Source: Deinococcus radiophilus
GTDB lineage: Bacteria > Deinococcota > Deinococci > Deinococcales > Deinococcaceae
Direction: 5' to 3'
Assembly (NCBI RefSeq): GCF_020889625.1
Contig: NZ_CP086380.1
Coordinates: forward strand, 267,001 to 331,000
DNA: 64,000 nt
How positions within the stretch are numbered: position 1 is the first letter of the stretch; each line of letters begins with the position of its first letter. The notes beneath the pieces were generated by a model. That model made no database searches. It had not been told where the DNA came from and saw nothing but the letters and a program-made list of their open reading frames with translations. The translations under genes were made by a program, and so were the position numbers. Positions 31,736-44,423 of the stretch are shown piece by piece.

Positions 31736-32773
31736 GTGAGTGAACCCGTTTATCTGCTGGGCATAGACACTTCCTGCGACGATACCGGGGTCGGGGTGGT
31801 GGCCCTGACGGCCAGCGGGCCAGAGGTGCGGGCCAATGTGGTCTGGTCGCAAACCGTCCATGCTGAGTACGGCGGGGTTATGCCGGAACTGGCCAGCCGT
31901 GAACATGTGGAGCGGATAGATCAGCTGTTGCCTCAGGCGTTGGCAGAAGCAAGCATTGAGCTGGCTGACCTCGGAGCCGTTGCCGCTACATCTGGCCCTG
32001 GCCTGATGGGAGCCCTGCTGGTGGGGCTGATGTACGGCAAGGGACTCGCGCAGGCGTTGACTGTGCCCTTTTATGCGGTGCATCACCTGGAAGGCCATGT
32101 CTATGCGGCAGCCACCGAGGAAAACCTGGCGCCGCCCTACCTGGCGTTGGTGGTCTCCGGCGGTCATACCCACCTCTTTGATGTGCCCACCCAGGGCGAA
32201 TACCACCTGGTTGGGGCCACCCGTGACGACGCCGTGGGCGAAGCGTTCGACAAGGTGGCGCGGTTGGCTGGGCTGGGCTACCCGGGTGGGCCCGCCATCA
32301 GCGCGGCGGCGGAGCGGGGTGATCCGTTGGCTATCCCGTTCAAGCCTCCACTCCAGGGTCAGGCTGGGTTTGAGTTCAGCTTCAGCGGCCTGAAGACGGC
32401 GGCTCTGCTGGCGCATCAGCGTGGAGCGAGCGCCGAGGGCCTCGCAGCCAGCTTTCAGCGGGCAGCGGTGCGCGCGCTGGTCGGCACGTCAGTCCGGGCA
32501 GCTGAGGCTTACGGCCGGGAAACCCTGGTGGTGTCTGGCGGTGTGGCGGCCAACCGCGAATTGCGGGCCGCTTTTGCACAGACTGGGTTGCGGGTGGCGT
32601 TTCCGGCTGGGGGGCTGAATACCGACAACGGTGCCATGATCGCGCTGGCGGGCGCAGCGGCCCTGCAAGCCAGGCAGACGTCCAGCGATCTGGGTGTTTC
32701 GGCGGCGGCCTATGTGCCCCTGGCTCCGCTGCCCGGCGGTTCTGCCGCAGCGGCCCGGCGCAAGGCACGCTAA
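31736..32773 (+). CDS. tsaD: tRNA N6-adenosine threonylcarbamoyltransferase
   Basis: Transfers threonylcarbamoyl to A37 of ANN-decoding tRNAs, with TsaB and TsaE. It starts MSEPVYLLGIDTSCDDTGVG from the leaderless GTG. The metal-binding HHLEGHVYAA is near residues 110-119, with VSGGHTHLF and GEAFDKVARLAGLGYPGGP following. The end has VSGGVAANRELR and TDNGAMIALAGA. About 345 residues, normal. The stop overlaps the -10 box of the next gene. Confidence 0.96.
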   Translation: MSEPVYLLGIDTSCDDTGVGVVALTASGPEVRANVVWSQTVHAEYGGVMPELASREHVERIDQLLPQALAEASIELADLGAVAATSGPGLMGALLVGLMYGKGLAQALTVPFYAVHHLEGHVYAAATEENLAPPYLALVVSGGHTHLFDVPTQGEYHLVGATRDDAVGEAFDKVARLAGLGYPGGPAISAAAERGDPLAIPFKPPLQGQAGFEFSFSGLKTAALLAHQRGASAEGLAASFQRAAVRALVGTSVRAAEAYGRETLVVSGGVAANRELRAAFAQTGLRVAFPAGGLNTDNGAMIALAGAAALQARQTSSDLGVSAAAYVPLAPLPGGSAAAARRKAR

Positions 32774-32776
32774 CAT
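32771..32776 (+). promoter_or_regulatory. -10 box TAACAT, leaderless type
   Basis: TAACAT shares its first three bases with the tsaD stop codon and ends 6 bases before the ATG at 32783. Confidence 0.5.
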
Positions 32777-32782
32777 AGCCCC

Positions 32783-33805
32783 ATGCTGGTGTTCCGGCTC
32801 CTTATGATTCTCGTGGGCCTGGTTGCAGGTTACGCCGCTGGCCGGGCGCTCAATATGAGTGGTCCGAACAGTGAAATGTTCCTCGTCAACACCGTGAGCC
32901 TGATGCTGGCTGGGGCGCTGTTGGCCTTTCTGGTGACCCCCCGCCTAGAGCCTCTGTTATCACGCTCCTTTTCAGGAGTGCGGCGCTGGTACAGTTCGCT
33001 GGCACCACGTACCGTGGCCGCAGCGACCTTCGGATTGATCGTGGCGCTGCTGCTCAGTGTCCTGGTATCCAACTTACTGGCCAGCTTGCCGATCTATTCG
33101 TGGCCGATCAGCATTCTGGTCACACTGGTGCTGGCGTGGTTCTTCGTGAACTACTCGGTGCAGCACGCCGACGCTTTCGGGCTGTTGGCCTCGCAGCAGG
33201 TGCGGCGCAAAAAGGGCAGCAAGGTGCTGGACACCAATGTAATTATTGATGGCCGCGTGGTCGAGTTGGCCAAAGCTGGCTTTCTGGAAGGTGAACTGCT
33301 GATTCCCAGCTTCGTGCTGCGTGAGTTGCAACTGCTCGCCGACCATTCGGACGCCCAGCGGCGTACCCGTGGCAAACGGGGCTTGGCAGTGCTGGAAGAA
33401 TTGCAGGAACTGCGGCCCCTGCGAATCGACGACTGGGACGAGCCCGGTCTGGACAAGGTGGATGACAAGCTGATCCGCTTTGCCCGTGAAACCGGAGGTA
33501 AGATCGTCAGTAACGACAATGCCCTGAGCCGCATCGCCAAATTGCAGGGCGTGGAAGTCCTGAGCATCCACGAGGCGGCGGTCGCGCTCAAGCCGCAGGT
33601 GCAGGCTGGGGATTACCTCACCATCACTGTGAGCAAGGGTGGGCAGCAGCAGGGGCAGGGTGTAGGTTACCTGGAAGACGGCACGATGGTGGTCGTGGAA
33701 GACGGTCTGAAGTTCCGGGGCAAGCCACTGCGGGTCCTGGTGGTGAACAACGTGCAGACGAACGTGGGCCGCATGATTTTCGCCAAGCCGGATCAGGCGG
33801 CCTGA
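32783..33805 (+). CDS. PIN/TRAM domain membrane protein (YacL-like)
   Basis: 340 residues. Four membrane spans occupy residues 1-125. A PIN nuclease-like domain follows, starting at KVLDTNVIIDGRVVELAKAG with the acidic residues of the fold; ERRTRGKRGLAVLEEL-type and DKLIRFARETGGKIVSNDNAL (here split by one residue) support it. The C-terminal 60 residues are a TRAM domain (QAGDYLTITVSKGGQQQGQGVGYLEDGTMVV in part). The family occurs in Firmicutes, Thermus and Deinococcus; its role is uncertain, possibly RNA binding or cleavage at the membrane. Confidence 0.88.
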   Translation: MLVFRLLMILVGLVAGYAAGRALNMSGPNSEMFLVNTVSLMLAGALLAFLVTPRLEPLLSRSFSGVRRWYSSLAPRTVAAATFGLIVALLLSVLVSNLLASLPIYSWPISILVTLVLAWFFVNYSVQHADAFGLLASQQVRRKKGSKVLDTNVIIDGRVVELAKAGFLEGELLIPSFVLRELQLLADHSDAQRRTRGKRGLAVLEELQELRPLRIDDWDEPGLDKVDDKLIRFARETGGKIVSNDNALSRIAKLQGVEVLSIHEAAVALKPQVQAGDYLTITVSKGGQQQGQGVGYLEDGTMVVVEDGLKFRGKPLRVLVVNNVQTNVGRMIFAKPDQAA

Positions 33806-33832
33806 AACTCCGCGTGGACCATTTGGTCAAGA

Positions 33833-33862
33833 TTGACTATTGATAAATCTGGAATGGCTAAT
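33833..33862 (+). promoter_or_regulatory. crtB: Possible promoter of crtB-crtI
   Basis: TTGACT (33833-33838), an 18-base spacer, then GCTAAT (33857-33862), about 55 bases before the crtB GTG. The stretch is clearly more AT-rich than its surroundings. Confidence 0.45.
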
Positions 33863-33915
33863 TTTTTCCACTCCAGGCTAGGGATTCCACTATGCTCATT
33901 CAAAGGAGTCCTCCC

Positions 33916-34839
33916 GTGAACCAAAGCCCGCTGCCGCCTATATCTCTGGAGCAGTGCCGCCGTATGACGCGTCAGCACAGCCAGACCTTCTATCTGGGGT
34001 CATTGTTTTTCCCGGCCCCGCAGCGTCCGGCAGTGTGGGCGGTGTATGCGGCGTGCCGCCAAGTAGATGACATGGTGGATGAGCCAGGAGCAGACCCGGC
34101 GGCTGAAGTGGAGCGCTGGTGGGCGCGGGTGAAGCGAGCCTTTGATGGGCAAGCCGCCGAAGACGACGCGGTGGGTCAGGGATTGGCGTGGGCGGCTGGA
34201 CGCTATCCACTGACCCTGGACGCTTTCGCTGATCTCCGCGAGGGCATGCGGATGGACCTGGCAATGGACGCGCAGGGCACCCGCTATGAAACTCTGGAGC
34301 AGCTGGACCGCTACTGCTACTGTGTGGGCGGAGTCATTGGGCTGATGATCGCACCGATCAGCGGGTATGGCGGGGAACAGTGCACCATAGACCGGGCACT
34401 CCGGCTGGGCCGCGCCATGCAGCTGACCAACATCCTGCGTGACGTGGGCGAGGACTGGGAGCGGGGCCGACTCTACCTGCCGCAGGATCTGATGCGCGAG
34501 TACGGCGTCACCGAAGCCGACATCGCCGCTGGGCGTGTCACGCCGTCCTACCGCGCCCTGCTGGCCCAGTTGGCGGCCCGTGCCCGCGCCGACTACGCCG
34601 CCGGCCGCGCCGGTATTCCGCAGTTGCATGGCCGTGCCCGCTGGGCGGTGGCGGTGGCCGCCGACCTTTACGAAGGCATTCTTGATGAGCTGGAGCGCAG
34701 CGGTTACGACAACCTGACTCGCCGCGCGGTGGTGGGGCGTGGCCGCAAGCTGGGGCTGACCGCCCGCGCCGCGCTACGTGAAACCATGCCGCACTGCTCG
34801 GTCTTTGGCCGCAAGTCTGATCTGCCCAGCTCAGCCTGA
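33916..34839 (+). CDS. crtB: Phytoene synthase
   Basis: Condenses two geranylgeranyl diphosphates into phytoene, the first carotenoid step. The two aspartate-rich motifs read [10 protein letters not shown] and [31 protein letters not shown] near the N-terminus is a family hallmark. The GTG at 33916 is chosen because AAGGAG lies 8 bases upstream; an ATG eight codons earlier lacks a ribosome site. About 307 residues. crtI follows 37 bases later, as in other deinococci. Confidence 0.95.
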   Translation: MNQSPLPPISLEQCRRMTRQHSQTFYLGSLFFPAPQRPAVWAVYAACRQVDDMVDEPGADPAAEVERWWARVKRAFDGQAAEDDAVGQGLAWAAGRYPLTLDAFADLREGMRMDLAMDAQGTRYETLEQLDRYCYCVGGVIGLMIAPISGYGGEQCTIDRALRLGRAMQLTNILRDVGEDWERGRLYLPQDLMREYGVTEADIAAGRVTPSYRALLAQLAARARADYAAGRAGIPQLHGRARWAVAVAADLYEGILDELERSGYDNLTRRAVVGRGRKLGLTARAALRETMPHCSVFGRKSDLPSSA

Positions 34840-34876
34840 TGCCCATTTTCTCTCTGCTGTTCCCTCCCGAGGTGTT

Positions 34877-36571
<1,695 letters not shown>

Positions 36572-36735
36572 GGGGGATGGGTTCGCCGCTGGCGCGGCAG
36601 ATGGTTGATGGAGAAGACAGATGGTGGAATGGTCACCGCAAGCTGGCTGGAGCATAGGCCCACCACCTTAGATAACCTGGCCGCCCATTTCCCCGCGAGC
36701 ATGAATAGCGCAGCCCGCCTGTGCCATCATCTGCC

Positions 36736-37113
36736 ATGCCCAGTCCACGCCCACCCGCCAGCCAGACGCCCGCCGAAGCCATTCGGGAGTTGCATCGGGA
36801 GGTGGCTCGAGTCGAGCACGGACAAACCTACGCCGGGTTGCCCCCACACACTGCCGAAATGCGGGCCGATACACGGGCCGATTACGCCCGCTTGCTGGAA
36901 GCGGTGCGTCTGCTGGCCGAGCGTTACCCCGACGGCGACGCCCTGGCCGACGCGAACGCCGACTTTAATGCCGCTGAAGTGCTACTGCGGGCGGCGGCGA
37001 TCTCAGCGCTGAACCTGCTGGACACGCCCGACCCCAGCTTTCCGCGCCTCTCACTGACCGACAAATTTGAGTACGAGGGGCGCGGCGTGGGGTTCGTGCG
37101 GGTGAAGGTGTAG
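36736..37113 (+). CDS. Hypothetical soluble protein
   Basis: About 125 residues from ATG 36736; GTG 36721 would add five. Mostly helical and rich in Ala, Arg and acidic residues, ending with LSLTDKFEYEGRGVGFVRVKV. No signal, membrane span or known motif is visible. It ends eight bases before the sbcC stop on the other strand. Confidence 0.58.
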   Translation: MPSPRPPASQTPAEAIRELHREVARVEHGQTYAGLPPHTAEMRADTRADYARLLEAVRLLAERYPDGDALADANADFNAAEVLLRAAAISALNLLDTPDPSFPRLSLTDKFEYEGRGVGFVRVKV

Positions 37114-37120
37114 TGGGCAC

Positions 37121-39889
<2,769 letters not shown>

Positions 39890-39974
39890 AGGCGGTCTCC
39901 TGGGGTGATGGGATGGCGGTTGCTGCGCTTACCCATCCAGCTTCCCGCACGCTGCGCTTTGCTTTTTTCCCTCC

Positions 39975-41177
39975 TCATGCCACTTCCTCCCCGCTTGCTT
40001 CTACGTGACTCTGCACGGCCTCATGGGCTTCTTTGAAGGCTGCCCGCTGATCGTCCGGCAACTCGCCGCGTTTCTCGTGCCAGTAGCGCTCGTACAGTTC
40101 CAGCAGGCTCAGGCACTCGCGCTTGAGGCTGGGCAGGGCCAGGTCTTCTTGCAGGGCACTCAGTTCCACCGCCAGCGCCGAGGGCAGGGCGCTCAGCACC
40201 CGGTCTTTCAGGCCCGCAGTTGCCGTGCCAGCGGGGGCCTCGACCAGCACCTTGAGCAGCGCGCCGTCTTTTTTCTGGCTTTCACGTTCCAGCCGCGCCT
40301 CCACCTGATCCAGCGGCACCCGGATGGTCCGCAGCTCGCGGCCACTGCCGAGCGGAATCGGAATCACGCGGGCAGGCTGACCGGGCGATACTTCTACCAG
40401 ATTGACCTGTTTCTTCTCGCCGCCCTCGCCAAAATCCAGCTGGATAACACTGCCGGGGTAGTGGGCCAGTGGGGCACTCCCGGCCTGCTGCGGCCGATGG
40501 ATGTGACCCATCGCCACGTACTGCGCGGCGCGCGGCAGGTTCTCTGGGGACAGAGTATAGGCGTTATCCAGGTGAAATTGCATGGTCTTCTCGGACCCGC
40601 TCGGCTGTGAGCCGTCCAGGGTGGCGTGCAGCATCAGCATGTTCACGTGCCCTGGCTGAAACCCAGCGGCCAGCTTGCCCAGGAAAAATTCCATGCCCTC
40701 ACGGTATTTCTGCCGCCAGTCACTTACTTCACCGCCCAGCAGGTCGGCGGCTTTGACCAGCCGCCGCTCGGACAGGTAGGGGAGGGCACCCACGGTCAGC
40801 GTTTCGCCGCCTTTGGTCTGAATGCTGCGGATCAGGTCGCCGGGGCGCGGCGTGACCTCGGCCACCAGTTGTACGCCCACCCAGCCGAGCAGCCCCGTGA
40901 CGGACGCCAGCCGGGCGCTGGAGTCGTGGTTCCCGGCAATGGCGACGCTGGGAATCTCTGCCGAGCGCAGCCGCAGGAAAAAGTCAAAGAGGGCCTTTTC
41001 CGCGTCGGCGCTGGGGTTGGCAGTATCGAACAGGTCGCCGCTGATCAGTACAGCGTCTACCTTTTCACTCTCGGCCAGCTCGGCAATCTCGGTCAGGGCC
41101 GCGTGGATTTCGGGGGTGCGGTCATAGCCGCGCAGGGCCCGCCCAGCATGAAAGTCGGCGGTGTGAAGTACGCGCAT
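39975..41177 (-). CDS. sbcD: Exonuclease SbcCD nuclease subunit
   Basis: Mre11-like metallophosphoesterase nuclease. The motifs RVLHTADFHAGRALRG, ISGDLFDTANPSADAE, AGNHDSSARL and GHIHRPQ supply the two-metal active site. About 400 residues; the start at 41177 is supported by a TATTCT box ending 7 bases upstream, although the frame extends 21 codons further. sbcC lies 85 bases downstream. The pair is well established in Deinococcus double-strand break repair. Confidence 0.95.
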   Translation of the reverse strand: MRVLHTADFHAGRALRGYDRTPEIHAALTEIAELAESEKVDAVLISGDLFDTANPSADAEKALFDFFLRLRSAEIPSVAIAGNHDSSARLASVTGLLGWVGVQLVAEVTPRPGDLIRSIQTKGGETLTVGALPYLSERRLVKAADLLGGEVSDWRQKYREGMEFFLGKLAAGFQPGHVNMLMLHATLDGSQPSGSEKTMQFHLDNAYTLSPENLPRAAQYVAMGHIHRPQQAGSAPLAHYPGSVIQLDFGEGGEKKQVNLVEVSPGQPARVIPIPLGSGRELRTIRVPLDQVEARLERESQKKDGALLKVLVEAPAGTATAGLKDRVLSALPSALAVELSALQEDLALPSLKRECLSLLELYERYWHEKRGELPDDQRAAFKEAHEAVQSHVEASGEEVA

Positions 41178-41184
41178 AACAGAA

Positions 41185-41190
41185 AGAATA
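41185..41190 (-). promoter_or_regulatory. -10 box TATTCT of sbcDC (minus strand), leaderless type
   Basis: TATTCT on the minus strand ends 7 bases before the sbcD ATG and sets its start. Confidence 0.55.
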
Positions 41191-41256
41191 ACGCGTGGGC
41201 CTGCGCGGTGTGGAGCCAACGGGGCAAGTGAGTGGCGCACCAGATCATCCAGAGAC

Positions 41257-41293
41257 GAAAAAAGCCCCCAGCGGCCCGCAGGCCAGGGCTGGG
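41257..41293 (-). terminator. Terminator of the 41311 gene (minus strand)
   Basis: On the minus strand CCCAGC and GCTGGG (41288-41293 and 41267-41272) frame an inner GGCC/GGCC pair and are followed by a T-rich run. Confidence 0.8.
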
Positions 41294-41310
41294 AGCCCTT
41301 CTAAGGTGGC

Positions 41311-42360
41311 TTATTCGGCCTGCAGCTTGCTGGCGATCTTCATTCGCATGGCCATGCTGACGCTGCCGGCCTCTTCGCCGGTGATGTTGAAGGTCATCAT
41401 GGCGCGCAATTCCTGCGCCTGATTGATCTGTACGGGCAGGCCGTCTGGGCGGTAGACCAGCTCACCAGCGCTGCCGGAGATGTCTTGCAAGGTGATTTCG
41501 AAGCCGAAGTCCCCTGCTCCTTCAGGCAATTCGCCGCTGAACTTCATGCTCCAGGGCTGAGTATTGGTCTTCTGGCTGAACAGATGGTTGCCAGCACGGT
41601 TGACTCCCTGGTAGGTGGTGGTCGTGGTGATGACCATGGGTTCCAGTTTCATGGAGCTGAACACCTCGGCCACGGCCGCTTGCTCGTCGGCGGGCAGGTC
41701 CTCGGCAGCCGACAGTAGGCCGCCCAGCATTCCACCCAGCAGGGCCTGCATGTCCACTGTCTCGGTCTTGGTCACGCTGTGGCCTTTGACCAGCGGGAAG
41801 CCGTACACGTTCAGTCCATTTGCGGGCGTCATGCTGCTCAGTACGTCTTCGGGGAGGTCGCTGAACATGGCCTGCACCACCGGATCTGCGGACTCTAGGC
41901 GCAGCGCCGTGATTTTGCCGCTCTTCTCTACCGTCTGAATCATGCTGAAGGTGAGGTCTTCGCTGCCTTCTCCATCTTCGGAAGGCACTTCGGTGGTGGC
42001 CGTGATGATCAGTTCCCGTGAGCCGTCCGGGAACACCTGACCCACCCGGTACAGCATCTGGCTGCCGGGAATGTCCATGCCTGACATTTCTCCGAACAGG
42101 GACCGCAACTCACGGATGTCCTTGGGGCGCAGTATGTCGGCGGCGGCCCCGGTGGCCTGGATGTCTTCCAACTCCACTTCCAGGGTGCTGTTCTCCTGCA
42201 AGGTGACGGAGGTGCCGGTGGGCGCGGTCAGCAGCAATGGGGCCGGGGTTGCCGGGGCACGTACGGCAGGGGGAGTCGGAGAAGCGGGCGCAGTCTGGGC
42301 GGTGGCTCCGCTTCCAAGCAGGGCGGCAGTCAGCAGGCCTCCAATAATCAATTTGTTCAT
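41311..42360 (-). CDS. Exported protein, unknown function
   Basis: 349 residues with a Sec signal (LIIGGLLTAALLGSGATAQ, cut probably after ATA). A Pro/Ala-rich linker follows, then a beta-rich domain of about 290 residues with alternating polar strands (MVITTTTTYQGVNRAGNHLF). No catalytic motif seen. The pattern resembles large periplasmic or surface beta proteins of unknown role. A TAACTT box ends five bases before its ATG and it has its own terminator. Confidence 0.65.
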   Translation of the reverse strand: MNKLIIGGLLTAALLGSGATAQTAPASPTPPAVRAPATPAPLLLTAPTGTSVTLQENSTLEVELEDIQATGAAADILRPKDIRELRSLFGEMSGMDIPGSQMLYRVGQVFPDGSRELIITATTEVPSEDGEGSEDLTFSMIQTVEKSGKITALRLESADPVVQAMFSDLPEDVLSSMTPANGLNVYGFPLVKGHSVTKTETVDMQALLGGMLGGLLSAAEDLPADEQAAVAEVFSSMKLEPMVITTTTTYQGVNRAGNHLFSQKTNTQPWSMKFSGELPEGAGDFGFEITLQDISGSAGELVYRPDGLPVQINQAQELRAMMTFNITGEEAGSVSMAMRMKIASKLQAE

Positions 42361-42365
42361 ACCCC

Positions 42366-42371
42366 AAGTTA
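42366..42371 (-). promoter_or_regulatory. -10 box TAACTT (minus strand), leaderless type
   Basis: TAACTT on the minus strand ends 5 bases before the ATG at 42360. Confidence 0.5.
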
Positions 42372-42435
42372 CGTGGGCGGGCGGCCCTGGGTTGCTGAGC
42401 GGCTCCGAAGATGAATGCCGGCTAAAAGCATGTGC

Positions 42436-43203
42436 TTAGTCCAAGGCCTCGCCCAGCAGAAACCGGCCTGTCAGGGCATACAGGGTCTGAAGATGGTCCA
42501 GGTCGTCGAAGCTGTGGTTGGCATCTTCGATCAGCGCCAGCTCGGTGCCCGGCCCCAGCGCCTCAGCGTAGCGCTCGCCCCAGCTGTGGGGACATTCCTC
42601 ATCGGCGTCCCCGTGAAAGATGGCAGCGACACCGCCCCATGCTGCGGCCGCACGCAGCGGGTTCAGCCGCAGCACCTCCTCCAGAAAGGGGCGGCCCAGC
42701 GGCCAGCCGCCGATATCCTGCACTCCGGCGGGCAAGCTGCCTCCGGGCAAGTAGCGCAGAAAGTAATCGGGCAGCGCCGGGGCCCACAGTGCCAGGCGGT
42801 GCGGGGCGAGGTCGGCCGCCGCCTGCGCCGCCAGCAGGCCGCCGAGCGAGTGACCGAGCAGCATCAGGCGCTGTGGGTCGGTATCAGGGTGTGCACGCAA
42901 CCACTCGGCGGCGGCCCCGGCGTCTTCCAGCTGCCGGGCTGGAGTCACTGCCGCGAAGTCACCCTGAGAGTCGCCGTAGCCCCGGAAGTCGAAACGCAGC
43001 GTGGCCACGCCCCGCGCCGCCATGTGCCGGGCAAACAGGGTGTGGAGGCGGTGATCACCGGCCTTGTGCCCAGTAAAGCCGTGCAACATCAACAGTGCAG
43101 GCCAGCCCTGGGCGGGTTTCTCGCCGGTGGGCAGGTGCAGCAGGCCGATCAGTTGTTCTTCGCCCACCCGGAAGCGGACAGGTTCCTCGTGCAGCAGCGT
43201 CAT
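42436..43203 (-). CDS. Alpha/beta hydrolase
   Basis: 255 residues of a cytoplasmic serine hydrolase. Oxyanion loop LLMLHGFTGHKAGDHRLH, strand FDFRGYGDSQG, nucleophile elbow LLGHSLGGLL, acid in IFHGDADEECP, and catalytic His in EDANHSFDDLDH. The layout fits prolyl-oligopeptidase-like or carboxylesterase-type relatives. The substrate is unknown. A CAGACT box, near-consensus, ends 7 bases upstream. Confidence 0.83.
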   Translation of the reverse strand: MTLLHEEPVRFRVGEEQLIGLLHLPTGEKPAQGWPALLMLHGFTGHKAGDHRLHTLFARHMAARGVATLRFDFRGYGDSQGDFAAVTPARQLEDAGAAAEWLRAHPDTDPQRLMLLGHSLGGLLAAQAAADLAPHRLALWAPALPDYFLRYLPGGSLPAGVQDIGGWPLGRPFLEEVLRLNPLRAAAAWGGVAAIFHGDADEECPHSWGERYAEALGPGTELALIEDANHSFDDLDHLQTLYALTGRFLLGEALD

Positions 43204-43428
43204 GGTCCGCAGTCTGGCAGATGGAGGGGCAAACGAAAGGAAGGAAGGAGGTGCCGGAGAGTCGCCATAGAGCAGTTCTCCAAATTACGCGAGCAAGAGA
43301 AAGGCACGCTTGCTCGCTCCATTTTCCGTCCTGCTCATTTGATCTCACTCGCCCTGCTCTGCTTCGCAGCTTTGCAAGTCGGACGGAAACGCTTCGCTCA
43401 TTTCTGTCAAATGCTTTAATTAGGCGGC

Positions 43429-44333
43429 GTGTGGCGACCTCTCCTGCTGGCGGTAACTCTGGCGACTCTGCCAAGTTTGCTGCTGGTGGGCTGTGCCGAG
43501 TCGCAGGCGGAGTCTTCTGCAGGGTCAGCCTCACAAAGTAGCCTTCACCCGGAGCGCTTCGTCTGGCAACTCGCGCCCTATAGCGGTCTGTTGCAGGCCC
43601 CTGGTGAGCCACTGCTGGCCCTGGACGGAGAAGATCCACAGCTCAGCCTGAACATCTATGAACCGCTGTTGGCCTGGGCACCGGGGAGTTACCGGGAACT
43701 GCGTCCACTGCTGGCCGAGAGCTGGACTGCCACCCAGGATGCCGCGCGGCCATGTTGCCCAACGGGTGGTGGCCGGGGCCGGACGCTCCCTCTTTTCCTA
43801 TGCAGGATCTGGTGGCTGCCGAGTCTCACTGCCGCGCCGCACATGACGGTCAGGCCTGGGAACACGGTTTTCGCCTCATCGCAGCCTATGGCAACTGGTA
43901 TGGCAAGCTGGTGCTGGAACTGCTGGTGCAGGATCTGCTCCGGCTGAACCCGAAGTTCGTGCTGGAGGCGGTCCCCAACGATCCCAGCCGCAGCGCGCCG
44001 CTGGCCTATGTGGGCGCTCAATCCGACGCTCCAGAGCCGGATGATCTGCTACGCACCTTTTACCACTCTGAATCTCCATTGGCTGACCAAGCGGGTTTTG
44101 AAGGAGAGCAACTGAATCGCTGGCTGGACGCGGCGCAGCTTGAATTTGACCCACAGCGCCGCGCTGAGCTGTATGCCAGAGCTGTGGCCGAGGCGGAGCG
44201 GCAGGGACGCCACATCGTTTTGCCAGTTCCGGATCTTGTAGATATCTACGCAGCCGACATCGCCGGAACCGCAGGCCCGTTGCAGCCGGGTGGCGGCCTT
44301 CTCTGGAAAGACCTCCGCCGCGCTGAGCACTGA
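43429..44333 (+). pseudogene. Peptide-binding lipoprotein (SBP family 5), internally deleted and frameshifted
   Basis: The N-terminal part (from GTG 43429) has a lipoprotein signal ending LLLVGC, then LSLNIYEPLLAWAPGSYREL...LAESWTATQDA, typical of the front of dipeptide/oligopeptide-binding proteins. Near 43740 the frame is lost. From about 43750 another frame continues with C-terminal sequence of the same family (GNWYGKLVLELLVQDLLRLNP and LDAAQLEFDPQRRAELYARA). Together the parts cover about 300 residues against the usual 500-600, so about half of the middle is missing. The decay may be recent, because both ends remain readable. Confidence 0.78.
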
Positions 44334-44409
44334 TGAACTTGGACACGGTGCCTGGCCAGGCAAAGCAGCGCTTTCTCACCGCCGTCCCTTTCCGCACTGG
44401 CGAACCATT

Positions 44410-44415
44410 TACAAT
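44410..44415 (+). promoter_or_regulatory. -10 box TACAAT of recD2, leaderless type
   Basis: TACAAT ends 8 bases before the ATG at 44424. Confidence 0.62.
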
Positions 44416-44423
44416 AGATCCTC

